From: an uncultured Eggerthellaceae bacterium
GTDB taxonomy: Bacteria > Actinomycetota > Coriobacteriia > Coriobacteriales > Eggerthellaceae
NCBI GenBank assembly: GCA_958452575.1
Contig: CAUDUM010000001.1
Span: forward strand, 124,001-188,000
Length of the DNA: 64,000 nucleotides
Reading direction: 5' to 3'
Position numbers and translations under genes: made by a program
The notes under the pieces: generated by a model
The model's database searches: none
Seen by the model: only the letters and a program-made list of their open reading frames with translations
What the model was told of the DNA's origin: nothing
Shown here: positions 44,450 through 52,342 of the stretch, piece by piece
Position numbering within the stretch: position 1 is the stretch's first letter
Layout of the letters: each line of letters starts with the position of its first letter

Positions 44450-45136
44450 ATGGGGGGTACGCCGTCGAAGATCCTGCTCGTCGACGATCAAGTGCTCTAC
44501 CGTGAGGCGGTGCGCAGCCTGATCGAGCGCTGGTCCGAGTTCGAAGTGGTCGCCGAGGCGTCAGATGGCGCCGAGGCGGTCGAGCTCGCCTTATCGCTCA
44601 AGCCCGATCTCGTGCTTCTCGATGTGCGGATGCCCGAGATGGACGGGGTCGAAGCCGCCCGTCGGATCCTCAAGCGCCTTCCCGACATCAAGATCGTCAT
44701 GCTCACCGTCGAATCCGACAAGGACTACGTATTCGAAGCGCTTCAGAACGGTGCACGCGGCTATCTGCTCAAGGACACTCCCGCACGCAAGCTCCACGAT
44801 CGGCTGCGCAGCGTGATGCAAGGTGAGATGGCGCTGTCGGAATCCGTCACCGCGCCGGTGGTGGACGAGTTCGCGCGCCTGCGCACAGTCGCCGCTCGGA
44901 ACGCATCCGGCGAAGGGTGCGAGCCTCGACTCCATCGCAGCGCTCAGCATCTTTCTGAACGCGACAAGACGATGCTGCGTCTCGTCGCCCAAGGAAAAAC
45001 CAACGAGGAGATCGGCGCCGAGCTGTACCTGAGCGTCGGCAGCGTCAAAAAGCAGCTGAGCGCCATCATGCTCAATCTCGGCGTGGACAACCGCGTCCAG
45101 CTAGCCGTGTACGCGGTAAAGGCGGGCCTGGGATAG
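44450..45136 (+). CDS. NarL/LuxR-family response regulator
   Basis: A 228-residue regulator. The receiver domain has acidic DD at 12-13, phospho-acceptor D58 in LVLLDVRMPEMDG and the switch Lys in LLKDTPA. A linker of 35 residues precedes the LuxR-type helix-turn-helix (LSERDKTMLRLVAQGKTNEEIG...SVKKQLSAIM). It is paired with the kinase just upstream and probably controls the molybdoenzyme operon that starts 190 bases downstream, where a direct repeat is seen. The ATG at 44450 follows GGGGAG; an upstream start at 44435 is less likely. Confidence 0.92.
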   Translation: MGGTPSKILLVDDQVLYREAVRSLIERWSEFEVVAEASDGAEAVELALSLKPDLVLLDVRMPEMDGVEAARRILKRLPDIKIVMLTVESDKDYVFEALQNGARGYLLKDTPARKLHDRLRSVMQGEMALSESVTAPVVDEFARLRTVAARNASGEGCEPRLHRSAQHLSERDKTMLRLVAQGKTNEEIGAELYLSVGSVKKQLSAIMLNLGVDNRVQLAVYAVKAGLG

Positions 45137-45153
45137 TCTTACCTGCCGCTCGC

Positions 45154-45253
45154 CGTCCGATCGTAGCCACTCGGCCACGCCGATAAGGGTCGTTGGTGGA
45201 TTACGTCGACTGATTCGCCCGCCTATCCTTTTCCCAAGAAGGGCGTCCGATCG
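45154..45253. promoter_or_regulatory. Direct repeats CGTCCGATCG upstream of the molybdoenzyme operon
   Basis: The ten-base string CGTCCGATCG occurs at 45154-45163 and again at 45244-45253, 90 bases apart, in the spacer between the response regulator and the large-subunit gene. Each holds the palindrome CGATCG. The location fits binding sites for the adjacent LuxR-type regulator. No clear -35/-10 pair was found, as expected for an activated promoter. Confidence 0.4.
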
Positions 45254-45325
45254 CGCTTCCGCATCCAGCGGGGACGCAAGGAGAGGGCGCCCATGACCGC
45301 GAGACGGGAGAGGAGAGGAGAGTTG

Positions 45326-48046
45326 ATGAGCGAGCTGAAGACGACCGTGCAAAGCATTGCATGCGGAGGTACGGGCGGCGACTTGACCTACGTCGACTCG
45401 AAAGATGGGAAGATCGTGCGCATCCGTCCCATCCACTACCTGGACACCTACACCGAAGAGGAGCTTGAGCCCTCGATGTGGGAGATCAAGGTGGGGGACA
45501 AGGTGTTCCGGCCGAGCTACAAGGCGCTGCCGAACTACTTCGCCCTGGCGTACAAGAACCGCGTGTACTCCAAGAACCGCGTGCGTTATCCCTTGAAGCG
45601 CGTGGACTGGGAGCCGGGTGGCGATCCGGCGAAGATCAACGCCGCCAACCGCGGCAAGTCCAAGTACGTGCGCATCAGCTGGGATGAGGCGCTCGACATC
45701 ATGGAATCCGAGATCAGGCGCATCATCGACAAATACGGCGCATACTCGGTGCTGACCATCGGCGAGGACGGCCACCGCGAGTCCAAGAACCTGCATTCTG
45801 GCGGCGGCATGCACTCCACGTTGATGAGCAAGCTGGGCGGCTACACCCGCGAGGTGCGCACGCCCGACTCCGTCGAGGGCTGGTACTGGGGCGCCAAGCA
45901 CTTCTGGGGCAGCGGCTGCAACAAGGGGCTGGGCATGCCCGCGCCTCCGCAGACCGGTTACAACCCCTGGCACGTGCTGCGCGACATCTCCGAGCATTCC
46001 GAGATGATCGCGTTCGCCGCCGGCGACTGGGAGCTCACACAGAACTACGCCTCCCAGCTGTGGTCGCGTCTGCTCAAGTTCTGGGAGGAATGCGGCAAGA
46101 AGTTCGTCGTGGTCGACCCGTTCTGCAACTACACGGCGTGCTGCCATGATTACAAGTGGATTCCCATCTTACCCAACACCGACGCGGCGCTCGACTTCGC
46201 CGTCATGTACGTGTGGTTCACCGAGGGCCTCTATGACAAGGAGTACTGCGACACCCACGCCGTCGGCCTGGACAAGGTGAAGGCGTACGTGCTCGGCACC
46301 GACGAGGAGGGCATCCCCAAGACGCCCGCCTGGGCCGCCGAACGCACCGGCATCCCCGAGTACACCATCAAGGCCTACGCGCGCAACCGAGCCCGCTTCA
46401 CCACGGCATCGGTGCACTTCAGCTCCGGCGCCATCAAGGGCCCCTACAGCTTCGAACCCGGCCGCACCCACGCTTACCTGCTCGGCCTTCAGGGCCTGGG
46501 CAAACCCGGTGTCCAGCAGGCGTATATGAACTCCTCGCTCATCGGTAAGGAGACCATTGCCCGCTCCACCTCGTCACCGTTCTCGATGTCCAACCAGTGC
46601 CGCATGTTCTATCCCTCCGAGCAGAAGATCCCGCGCACGATGATCGCCGAGGCGCTGCTGAACGGCAAGGCGGAATGGTACGGCTCGCCTGCCATCGTGT
46701 ATGTTGAGACCTCTGAGCAGTTCGAGAAGAACACCTATCCCACCACGCCCGAGACGTACCTGGCGGCATTGGGCTCTGTTTCGCCTGAGCTGGCCCGCGC
46801 CCAAGGAAAGAGCGTGGAGGAGCTTCAGGCGGCTTTGGACTACAAGAAGCAGCATATGCCCAAGTTCAGCAAGATTCACATGCTGTGGTCCGAGAAGCCC
46901 TGCAACATGAACTGCTGGGACGGCGGCTTCCGCTACCAGGACGCCATCCGCACCGACGAGGTCGAGTTCTTCGTGACCAACCACCAGTGGCTCGAGAACG
47001 ACTCCCTCTTCGCCGACCTGGTGCTTCCGGTCACCACCTGCATCGAGGACGACGACATGATGGGCGGCTCGATGGTCGTCTCGATCCGCTCCGCCGCGAT
47101 CACCCCTCCGGGCTGCGACCGCGTGGGCGAGGCCAAGTCCGACTTTGAGATTGCCTGCGAGCTGGGCGAGCGCTTCGGCGTGCGCGACCAGATCGACATG
47201 GGCATGACCTACGCCGAGTGGCGCCAGTTCGAGTTCCAGAATTCGCGCCTGGGCGAGGAGATCACGTTCGAGGATCTCAACAAGAAGGGCTTCTACTTCC
47301 CGCATCAGGATCCCGATCAGGACAAGCTGCCCGCCGGCATGAGCGGCTTCTACTATGACCCTGAGAACTGGCCGCTTGACACTCCCACGGGCAAACTGGA
47401 GTTCTGGAGCGAGGTGCTTGCCGAGAACTTCCCCGACGACAAGGAGCGCACGCCCATGGCCCGTTGGACTATCGGCGGCTCCAAGGAGGACGGTTGGTCG
47501 CATGACGAGACGCTGTGGGGCGAGCGCTGTAAGGACTACCCGCTGCTCATCGTTGCCAACCCCGGTCGTTGGCGCGTGCATGTTCAGGGCGACGACATCA
47601 AGTGGTTCCGCGAGATCGAGACCTGCAAGGTGAAGGGCCCCGACGGCTACCTTTACGAGCCCATTTGGCTGAATCCTGTTGACGCCGAAGCGCGCGGCAT
47701 CCAGGCGGGCGATATCGTGAAGCTGTTCAACGATCGCGGCACGATCCTGCTCGGCGCACGCATCTCTGAGCGAGTGATCCCCGGCGCTGTCGTTGTCAAC
47801 AAGGGCTCGCGCGTTGATCCCATTGCACCGCATCTGGATCGCGGCGGCGCGGCGAATCTGATCAGCCCCGAAAACCAGGTTTCCAAGAACTGCCGCGGCT
47901 TCGCTGTCAGCGGTTACCTGGTGGAGGCGGCCAAGGTCACCAAGGAAGAGTACGACGGTTGGAAGGCCGATTACCCGGACGCGTTCGAGCGAGATTACGA
48001 CCCTGCGATCGGCATCAACTACAACTCCTGGGTTGTCGAGCAGTAG
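45326..48046 (+). CDS. Molybdopterin-dependent oxidoreductase large subunit, pyrogallol-hydroxytransferase-like
   Basis: A 906-residue Mo-bisPGD enzyme of the DMSO-reductase superfamily. It lacks the N-terminal Cys motif for a [4Fe-4S] cluster and a Tat signal, like the alpha subunit of Pelobacter pyrogallol-phloroglucinol transhydroxylase (PHT) and unlike Tat-exported dopamine dehydroxylase. PDSVEGWYWG (about 180-189) matches the PHT segment holding catalytic Asp and Mo-ligand Ser. The C-terminal pterin region (NDRGTILLGARISERVIPGAV, then RGGAANLISPENQVSKN) is also closely alike. The region around PHT's active-site Tyr is not conserved, so the substrate probably differs; a reductive dehydroxylation or hydroxyl transfer on a phenolic compound is an inference. 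ATG 45326 follows GAGGAGAG; the frame's ATG at 45293 lacks a good site. Confidence 0.88.
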   Translation: MSELKTTVQSIACGGTGGDLTYVDSKDGKIVRIRPIHYLDTYTEEELEPSMWEIKVGDKVFRPSYKALPNYFALAYKNRVYSKNRVRYPLKRVDWEPGGDPAKINAANRGKSKYVRISWDEALDIMESEIRRIIDKYGAYSVLTIGEDGHRESKNLHSGGGMHSTLMSKLGGYTREVRTPDSVEGWYWGAKHFWGSGCNKGLGMPAPPQTGYNPWHVLRDISEHSEMIAFAAGDWELTQNYASQLWSRLLKFWEECGKKFVVVDPFCNYTACCHDYKWIPILPNTDAALDFAVMYVWFTEGLYDKEYCDTHAVGLDKVKAYVLGTDEEGIPKTPAWAAERTGIPEYTIKAYARNRARFTTASVHFSSGAIKGPYSFEPGRTHAYLLGLQGLGKPGVQQAYMNSSLIGKETIARSTSSPFSMSNQCRMFYPSEQKIPRTMIAEALLNGKAEWYGSPAIVYVETSEQFEKNTYPTTPETYLAALGSVSPELARAQGKSVEELQAALDYKKQHMPKFSKIHMLWSEKPCNMNCWDGGFRYQDAIRTDEVEFFVTNHQWLENDSLFADLVLPVTTCIEDDDMMGGSMVVSIRSAAITPPGCDRVGEAKSDFEIACELGERFGVRDQIDMGMTYAEWRQFEFQNSRLGEEITFEDLNKKGFYFPHQDPDQDKLPAGMSGFYYDPENWPLDTPTGKLEFWSEVLAENFPDDKERTPMARWTIGGSKEDGWSHDETLWGERCKDYPLLIVANPGRWRVHVQGDDIKWFREIETCKVKGPDGYLYEPIWLNPVDAEARGIQAGDIVKLFNDRGTILLGARISERVIPGAVVVNKGSRVDPIAPHLDRGGAANLISPENQVSKNCRGFAVSGYLVEAAKVTKEEYDGWKADYPDAFERDYDPAIGINYNSWVVEQ

Positions 48047-48061
48047 AAGGGGAGAGAGACC

Positions 48062-48841
48062 ATGTCGAAGATTTTCTACGTCGATCTGCAGAAATGCACC
48101 GGCTGCCACAGCTGCCAGATCGGCTGCAAAGACGAGCATTGCGGCAACAGCTGGCTGCCTTATGCGGCCGAGCAGCCCGAGATCGGCCAGTTCTGGTGCC
48201 GGGTGGACGAGAAGGAGCGCGGCGCGGGATCGCACGTTCGCGTGTCCTACGTATCCAAGCTCGGCGCCCAGACCGACGCTATCCGCGACTACGCTCCCGA
48301 GGTGCTGATGGAGCGCGAGGATGGGCTCATCGTTATTGATCCTGCCAAAGCGAAAGGCCGCAAGGATCTTGCTGAGAAGTTCGACGGTGTGTATTGGAAC
48401 GAAGAGCTGCAGATCCCCCAGGGCTGCACGGGCTGTGCACATCTGCTGGATGATCCCGACTCGCCTATTCGCGTTCCGCGCTGCGTGGACAACTGTCCGG
48501 TTGGCGCTTTGCAGTTCGGCGATGAGAGCGAGTTCGACCTGAGCGACGCCGAAGTGCTCGAGGAAGGGTCCCGCGTGTACTACAAGGGACTGCCCAAGAC
48601 CTTCATCGCCGCCACCGTGTACGACCCCGATGCGATGGAGGTCGTGGAGGGCGCCAAGGTCACGGCGAAAAGCGTCGAAGGCACGTTCGAGGCCGAGACC
48701 GACATCTGGGGCGACTTCTGGCTCAAGGAGATCCCGGCAGCCGAGTATACGGTGATCATCGAGAAGGACGGCAAGTCCAAGCAGCTCGAGGTGTCGACAC
48801 TCGAGAAGGATCAGGGCCTGCCCGACATCGCCTTGGCGTAG
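48062..48841 (+). CDS. Molybdoenzyme Fe-S small subunit, PHT beta-like, with two clusters
   Basis: A 259-residue partner of the large subunit, 15 bases downstream. An N-terminal cluster motif CTGCHSCQIGC (12-22) and a second set CTGC...RCVDNC (about 123-146) remain. The middle ferredoxin motif of PHT beta (CxxCxxxxPC and a later Cys) is absent: the corresponding stretch SYVSKLGAQTDAIRDY holds no Cys, leaving about two [4Fe-4S] clusters instead of three. The C-terminal 80 residues form a small beta-barrel (transthyretin/CnaB-like: VYDPDAMEVVEGAKVTAKS, AAEYTVIIEKDGKSK), as in PHT beta. It relays electrons to or from the Mo site. AAGGGGAG precedes the ATG. Confidence 0.9.
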   Translation: MSKIFYVDLQKCTGCHSCQIGCKDEHCGNSWLPYAAEQPEIGQFWCRVDEKERGAGSHVRVSYVSKLGAQTDAIRDYAPEVLMEREDGLIVIDPAKAKGRKDLAEKFDGVYWNEELQIPQGCTGCAHLLDDPDSPIRVPRCVDNCPVGALQFGDESEFDLSDAEVLEEGSRVYYKGLPKTFIAATVYDPDAMEVVEGAKVTAKSVEGTFEAETDIWGDFWLKEIPAAEYTVIIEKDGKSKQLEVSTLEKDQGLPDIALA

Positions 48842-48944
48842 TGAAGCTTGCCAGGCGTTAGCGGCAAGGCGGTTTCGATGTCCGCCGGGCGCGTTCGCGA
48901 TGCGGGCGCGCCCGGTGCGACGCGATGGACGAGGAGGAATGGGG

Positions 48945-49244
48945 ATGGAGAATGCCGAGCGCGTCCGGTCGTATTGCGAGCGGAAGGGCGTCCGCCCGGT
49001 CCCCATCTGCGGGATCGACGAGTTCCCCCTCGTTCTCGATGGGGCAGACGGCCGCCGCTACACGGAAGTGAGGGGCAACGTGTGGATGGACGTCGCCGGC
49101 GAAGGGGATGTCGCCTATGTGGGCACGTCCCGCCACGGAGGGCACATCACGTTGCGGCCCCTGTTCGTAAAGATCGACGGCGGCTGGAGAAACGCGATGA
49201 CCGGCGAGCCGTCGGATTTCGGAAGTTGGAAGACGGCGCGGTAG
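48945..49244 (+). CDS. Hypothetical protein in the molybdoenzyme operon
   Basis: A 99-residue protein of unknown family. It has mixed alpha/beta character with a central glycine-rich segment (VDVAGEGDVAYVGTSRHGGH is not all conserved, but DVAYVGTSRHGGHIT stands out), two Cys and no membrane helix or signal peptide. The ATG at 48945 follows AGGAGG by seven bases, a strong site that argues it is translated. It lies 103 bases after the small subunit and 33 before the second FKBP gene. A role in assembly of the molybdoenzyme is possible only by position. Confidence 0.6.
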   Translation: MENAERVRSYCERKGVRPVPICGIDEFPLVLDGADGRRYTEVRGNVWMDVAGEGDVAYVGTSRHGGHITLRPLFVKIDGGWRNAMTGEPSDFGSWKTAR

Positions 49245-49277
49245 CGGTCTCGCCGCATGGCTAGAAGGGAGCCTCCC

Positions 49278-49706
49278 ATGCTCAGAGACGGGCAGACGGT
49301 CAAGGTGGATTTTGTCGGCAAGCTCGCCAACGGGGCTGAGTTCAGCAACTCGCATCTGGTGGGCGAGCCGCTCTGCTTCACCTTGGGCGAAGGTGTCATG
49401 CTCGCAGCGTTCGAGGAGGTCGTGCGAGCCATGGACGTGGGGCAACGTGTGGAAGTGCGCATCCCCGTCGATAAGGCGTACGGGCCCTATGACGAATCCC
49501 TTGTCGAACGCGTCCCCGTCGCGCGCTTTCCCCATGCCGAAAGCCTGCCGGTGGGCAACTACATCGTGGTGGAGACTCCTGAAGAGTCCCTGCGTGTGAA
49601 GGTGCTCGGCTTCAAGGACGGCTATGTCTACCTCGACCACAACCATGAGCTCGCCGGAGAGGATCTGTATTTCGAGATCGAGCTTTTGGACGCCTCGCAG
49701 GAATGA
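49278..49706 (+). CDS. SlyD-like FKBP-type peptidyl-prolyl isomerase, copy 2
   Basis: A 142-residue SlyD-like FKBP. It has the FKBP start GQTVKVDFVGKLANGAEF, the flap AFEEVVRAMDVGQRVEV and the insert-in-flap with DHNHELAGEDLYFEIELLDA. It lacks the His/Cys-rich metal tail of E. coli SlyD. It shares overall plan with the gene at 42265 but is closer to canonical members. In the structural operon it may help fold or load the molybdoenzyme subunits. The ATG at 49278 follows AAGGGAG; the in-frame ATG at 49257 is less likely. Confidence 0.82.
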   Translation: MLRDGQTVKVDFVGKLANGAEFSNSHLVGEPLCFTLGEGVMLAAFEEVVRAMDVGQRVEVRIPVDKAYGPYDESLVERVPVARFPHAESLPVGNYIVVETPEESLRVKVLGFKDGYVYLDHNHELAGEDLYFEIELLDASQE

Positions 49707-49746
49707 ATGATGAGATGAGTTCAATCGAATAGTTAGGTGATGATCA

Positions 49747-49995
49747 ATGTGCTTCAGACCCGCTGAGATATCCATGAAGAAATGCGCCCAGTGCGGCGCG
49801 ACCAACAAGCCCGTCGCCACGGTGTGCGCCCAGTGCGGCGCGCCGCTGGACAACCGCAAGATCGACTTCGACGCCGACCAGGCATCGCTCGACGCCGCCG
49901 GCGCCATGCCGCCCGTCATGCCGGGTGCGCCCGCCGCGCCGTCTGCCCCCGGCGCCCCGGTTGCTCCTGGTTCTCCCAAGCCGCCTCAGGCGTAG
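49747..49995 (+). CDS. Small zinc-ribbon protein
   Basis: An 82-residue protein. Two CxxC knuckles (CAQCGATNKP and CAQCGAPLDN) form one zinc ribbon, and the rest is a Pro/Ala/Gly-rich tail. The opening MCFRPAEIS also includes a Cys. TAGGTG before the ATG at 49747 supports this start over the internal ATG at 49774. Such ribbon proteins often bind nucleic acid or partner proteins; its role here is unknown. It is placed between the second FKBP and the VOC gene, 40 bases after the former. Confidence 0.65.
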   Translation: MCFRPAEISMKKCAQCGATNKPVATVCAQCGAPLDNRKIDFDADQASLDAAGAMPPVMPGAPAAPSAPGAPVAPGSPKPPQA

Positions 49996-50101
49996 GGAGC
50001 AATCTCACCCTCCCATGACGGCGGGCGATCATCTCGTGGAGTTGCGAATTGACGCATGCCGTCAGCAGAACCCTTTTACATCTTCGACGATAGGAGGAAT
50101 C

Positions 50102-50641
50102 ATGCGCACCGTCCATTCTCTGACAAAGTACGGCCCTGACCAGCTGTCGTATTGGGTCGAAGACGTCGACGCCGCAGCTGAGCATTTCGCAAAGGTGTTT
50201 GGTGCCGGTCCGTTTCTGAAGATGGGTCCGTTGAAGTTCGAAAAGGCGATCGTCCATGGCAAGCCGGCAGACCCCGAGCTCATCATAGCTTTGGGCATGT
50301 GGGGCCAGATCCAAGTGGAGTTCGTCCAGAAGGTCAATGCCGAAGCGCACTTATTCGATGATTTCGGCTATGGCTTCAACCACATCAACATTTGCGTCGA
50401 CGACGTGGAAGGCACCGTGAGGCAGCTTGAAAAAGACGGCTATGAAGTTGGCATGTACATGGAGTCGTCCGGCGCACCCATCTACTATATGAACTCCATG
50501 AACAAGATTGGTCACTGCATCGAACTGCATGCACCCAACCCCACGATCGCCATGTGCAAGAAAGCGGTAGAGCTGTGGGATGGAAAGGGTCCGTTCATGG
50601 ACATGGCCGAGGTGATCGCCGCCATGCGCGCTGGAGCATAA
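50102..50641 (+). CDS. VOC (glyoxalase/epimerase/dioxygenase) superfamily protein
   Basis: A 179-residue protein with two beta-alpha-beta-beta-beta modules: LSYWVEDVDAAAEHFAKVFG at the start and FNHINICVDDVEGTVRQLEKDG in the middle. A metal-binding His in FNHINI and Glu in CIELHAP fit a catalytic VOC enzyme, nearest in style to methylmalonyl-CoA epimerase or glyoxalase-like proteins. Its substrate is not evident. A good AGGAGG precedes the ATG. The third-codon G+C looks lower than in its neighbours, a hint of later acquisition. It ends the structural operon, with a terminator after it. Confidence 0.82.
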   Translation: MRTVHSLTKYGPDQLSYWVEDVDAAAEHFAKVFGAGPFLKMGPLKFEKAIVHGKPADPELIIALGMWGQIQVEFVQKVNAEAHLFDDFGYGFNHINICVDDVEGTVRQLEKDGYEVGMYMESSGAPIYYMNSMNKIGHCIELHAPNPTIAMCKKAVELWDGKGPFMDMAEVIAAMRAGA

Positions 50642-50728
50642 CTCCAGCCAGCGTCATCTTTCCTTTATGGAGCCTAAACGCGTTTTGCGCTCTACGGTTA
50701 ATGGAGGATAATAGTTCTCGTCGATTTC

Positions 50729-50758
50729 GGCCCACCGCGTTTTGCGGCGGGCCTTTCT
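50729..50758 (+). terminator. Terminator between VOC gene and transporter
   Basis: GGCCCACCGC and GCGGCGGGCC form a ten-pair stem with one mismatch and a TTTT-containing loop, followed by TTTCT. It may reduce, or end, transcription from the molybdoenzyme operon before the transporter. Confidence 0.6.
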
Positions 50759-50790
50759 ATGGGGTATTCACGGGGGAGGCGCGCTGCGTC

Positions 50791-52254
50791 ATGGCGCGAG
50801 ACGCTGATTTTGCAAAACGTATGCTTCAATATGCCGGTGCCGCAGCCGGTGTGGTGCTTGGCGTTGTGGCGGCGCTTGCTTTGCCGGCTGCGGGGCTTTC
50901 CGCCCAGGCGGCTCAGGCAATGGGCATTCTGGTGTGGGCCATTGTGTGGTGGGTTCTGCGCATCTTCCCCGAGATGGTCACGGCCTTCATCATGGCGGTG
51001 CTGTTCATTGCGGTGGCGGGAATTCCGGTTGACACCGTGTTCGCATCGTTTGCTGGTGAGACGTGGTGGCTTTTGTTCGCGGCGTTCGGCCTGGGCGTGG
51101 GCATGAAGGAAAGCGGGCTGGTCACACGCATCGCGCATGTGGTGCTGAGCAAGTTCCCCGCTACGTTCAAGGCGCAAGCTGCTGCCATCATCGCGTCCGG
51201 CACGGTCATTGGACCGCTGATTCCCAGTATGTCCGCAAAACTTGCCGTCATCACGCCGCTGTCGTTCGGCATCGGCGAATCGCTTGGATACAAGCCCAAG
51301 AGCCGCGAAATGAACGGCTTGTTCCTTGCAGCGCTTACGGGCGTGCGCACGGTGGGTCCACTGTTCATCAGCGCGTGCGTCATCGGCTATGCGTTGCTGG
51401 CGTTCTATCCCGAGGATGTGCAAGCGCATTTCAACATGGTCAAATGGTTTATTGCGGCGCTGCCGTGGTTCATTTTCGCGACGGTGGTCAACTTCGCGGT
51501 GATCGTGTTCATGTACGGCCCGAAGGGGGAGCGCAAGCGCTCACGCAAGGCAACGGGTTCAGCGGAAACGGACGGCGCGCCATCAAAGGCGCATCCGGCC
51601 GAGGAGAACGATCTGGGTCCCATGTCCGTCGCCGAGAAGAAGATGCTCGTCATCATCCTGGCGATCGTGGCGCTGTGGGTGCTCGAGCCTTTGCACGGCA
51701 TCCCGTCGGTCGCCGTGGGCCTGGCGGGCGTGGCGGCGTTCCTGGGCCTGCGCGTGTGCACGCTGCGCGCGTTCCGCGCAAGCCTCAACTGGGAGAGCCT
51801 GCTGTTCATCGGCACGGCGATGGGGCTTGCCACGGTGTTCTCCTACACCGGGATCGACACGTGGGTCGTTGAGCTCGTCGGACCCGTCATGCAGCATCTG
51901 GCGTTCTCGCCGTTCACCTTCGTCGTAGGCATCGCGCTCGCGACTGTGGCGCTTCGCTTCATCATCGCTTCAGAGATGGCGTTCATCAACATCTTCATGG
52001 CGTTCATGGCGCCGATGGCCGTCTCGCTCGGCATCAACCCGTGGGTGGTCGGCTTCGCGGTGTACGCCATGGTCAACCCCTGGTTCATGATGTATCAGAA
52101 CCCCATCTACATGGCCGCGTTCTATTCCGTCGACGGACGCATGGTCAACCATGGGCCGATGGCCGCGTACTGCGCCATCTACCTGGCTATCTGCCTGGCG
52201 GGCCTGCTGCTGTCGATCCCGTATTGGATGGCGACGGGCATCTACGCGCTGTGA
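50791..52254 (+). CDS. DASS-family (SLC13-type) anion permease
   Basis: A 487-residue membrane protein with about 12 hydrophobic segments and the DASS/CitT layout, including SAKLAVITPLSFGIGESLGY in the first half. Two re-entrant Ser-Asn/Thr-type motifs are not fully canonical. A basic cytosolic loop around residues 243-270 divides the halves. Family members import di- and tricarboxylates, sulfate or aromatic carboxylates with sodium. Downstream of the molybdoenzyme operon it is the obvious candidate importer of its substrate, implying an anionic one. The start is uncertain because no strong ribosome-binding site precedes 50791. Confidence 0.85.
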   Translation: MARDADFAKRMLQYAGAAAGVVLGVVAALALPAAGLSAQAAQAMGILVWAIVWWVLRIFPEMVTAFIMAVLFIAVAGIPVDTVFASFAGETWWLLFAAFGLGVGMKESGLVTRIAHVVLSKFPATFKAQAAAIIASGTVIGPLIPSMSAKLAVITPLSFGIGESLGYKPKSREMNGLFLAALTGVRTVGPLFISACVIGYALLAFYPEDVQAHFNMVKWFIAALPWFIFATVVNFAVIVFMYGPKGERKRSRKATGSAETDGAPSKAHPAEENDLGPMSVAEKKMLVIILAIVALWVLEPLHGIPSVAVGLAGVAAFLGLRVCTLRAFRASLNWESLLFIGTAMGLATVFSYTGIDTWVVELVGPVMQHLAFSPFTFVVGIALATVALRFIIASEMAFINIFMAFMAPMAVSLGINPWVVGFAVYAMVNPWFMMYQNPIYMAAFYSVDGRMVNHGPMAAYCAIYLAICLAGLLLSIPYWMATGIYAL

Positions 52255-52342
52255 TGCGCTGCGATGCCTCGCGTTCTGTCGCGCTTCGGGATGCTCCTGC
52301 GGCGCGCGATCGGATATCCTCGGTTTCCGCGAAACGCCGCGC

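Noticed and set aside
45326..48841. Calling the enzyme a true pyrogallol-phloroglucinol transhydroxylase
   Set aside because: No phloroglucinol reductase or gallate decarboxylase is near, the active-site Tyr region differs and the small subunit lacks one cluster; only family-level naming is safe.
46574..49006. Minus-strand open frame of 810 codons
   Set aside because: Antisense to the two molybdoenzyme subunits, which have clear family motifs.
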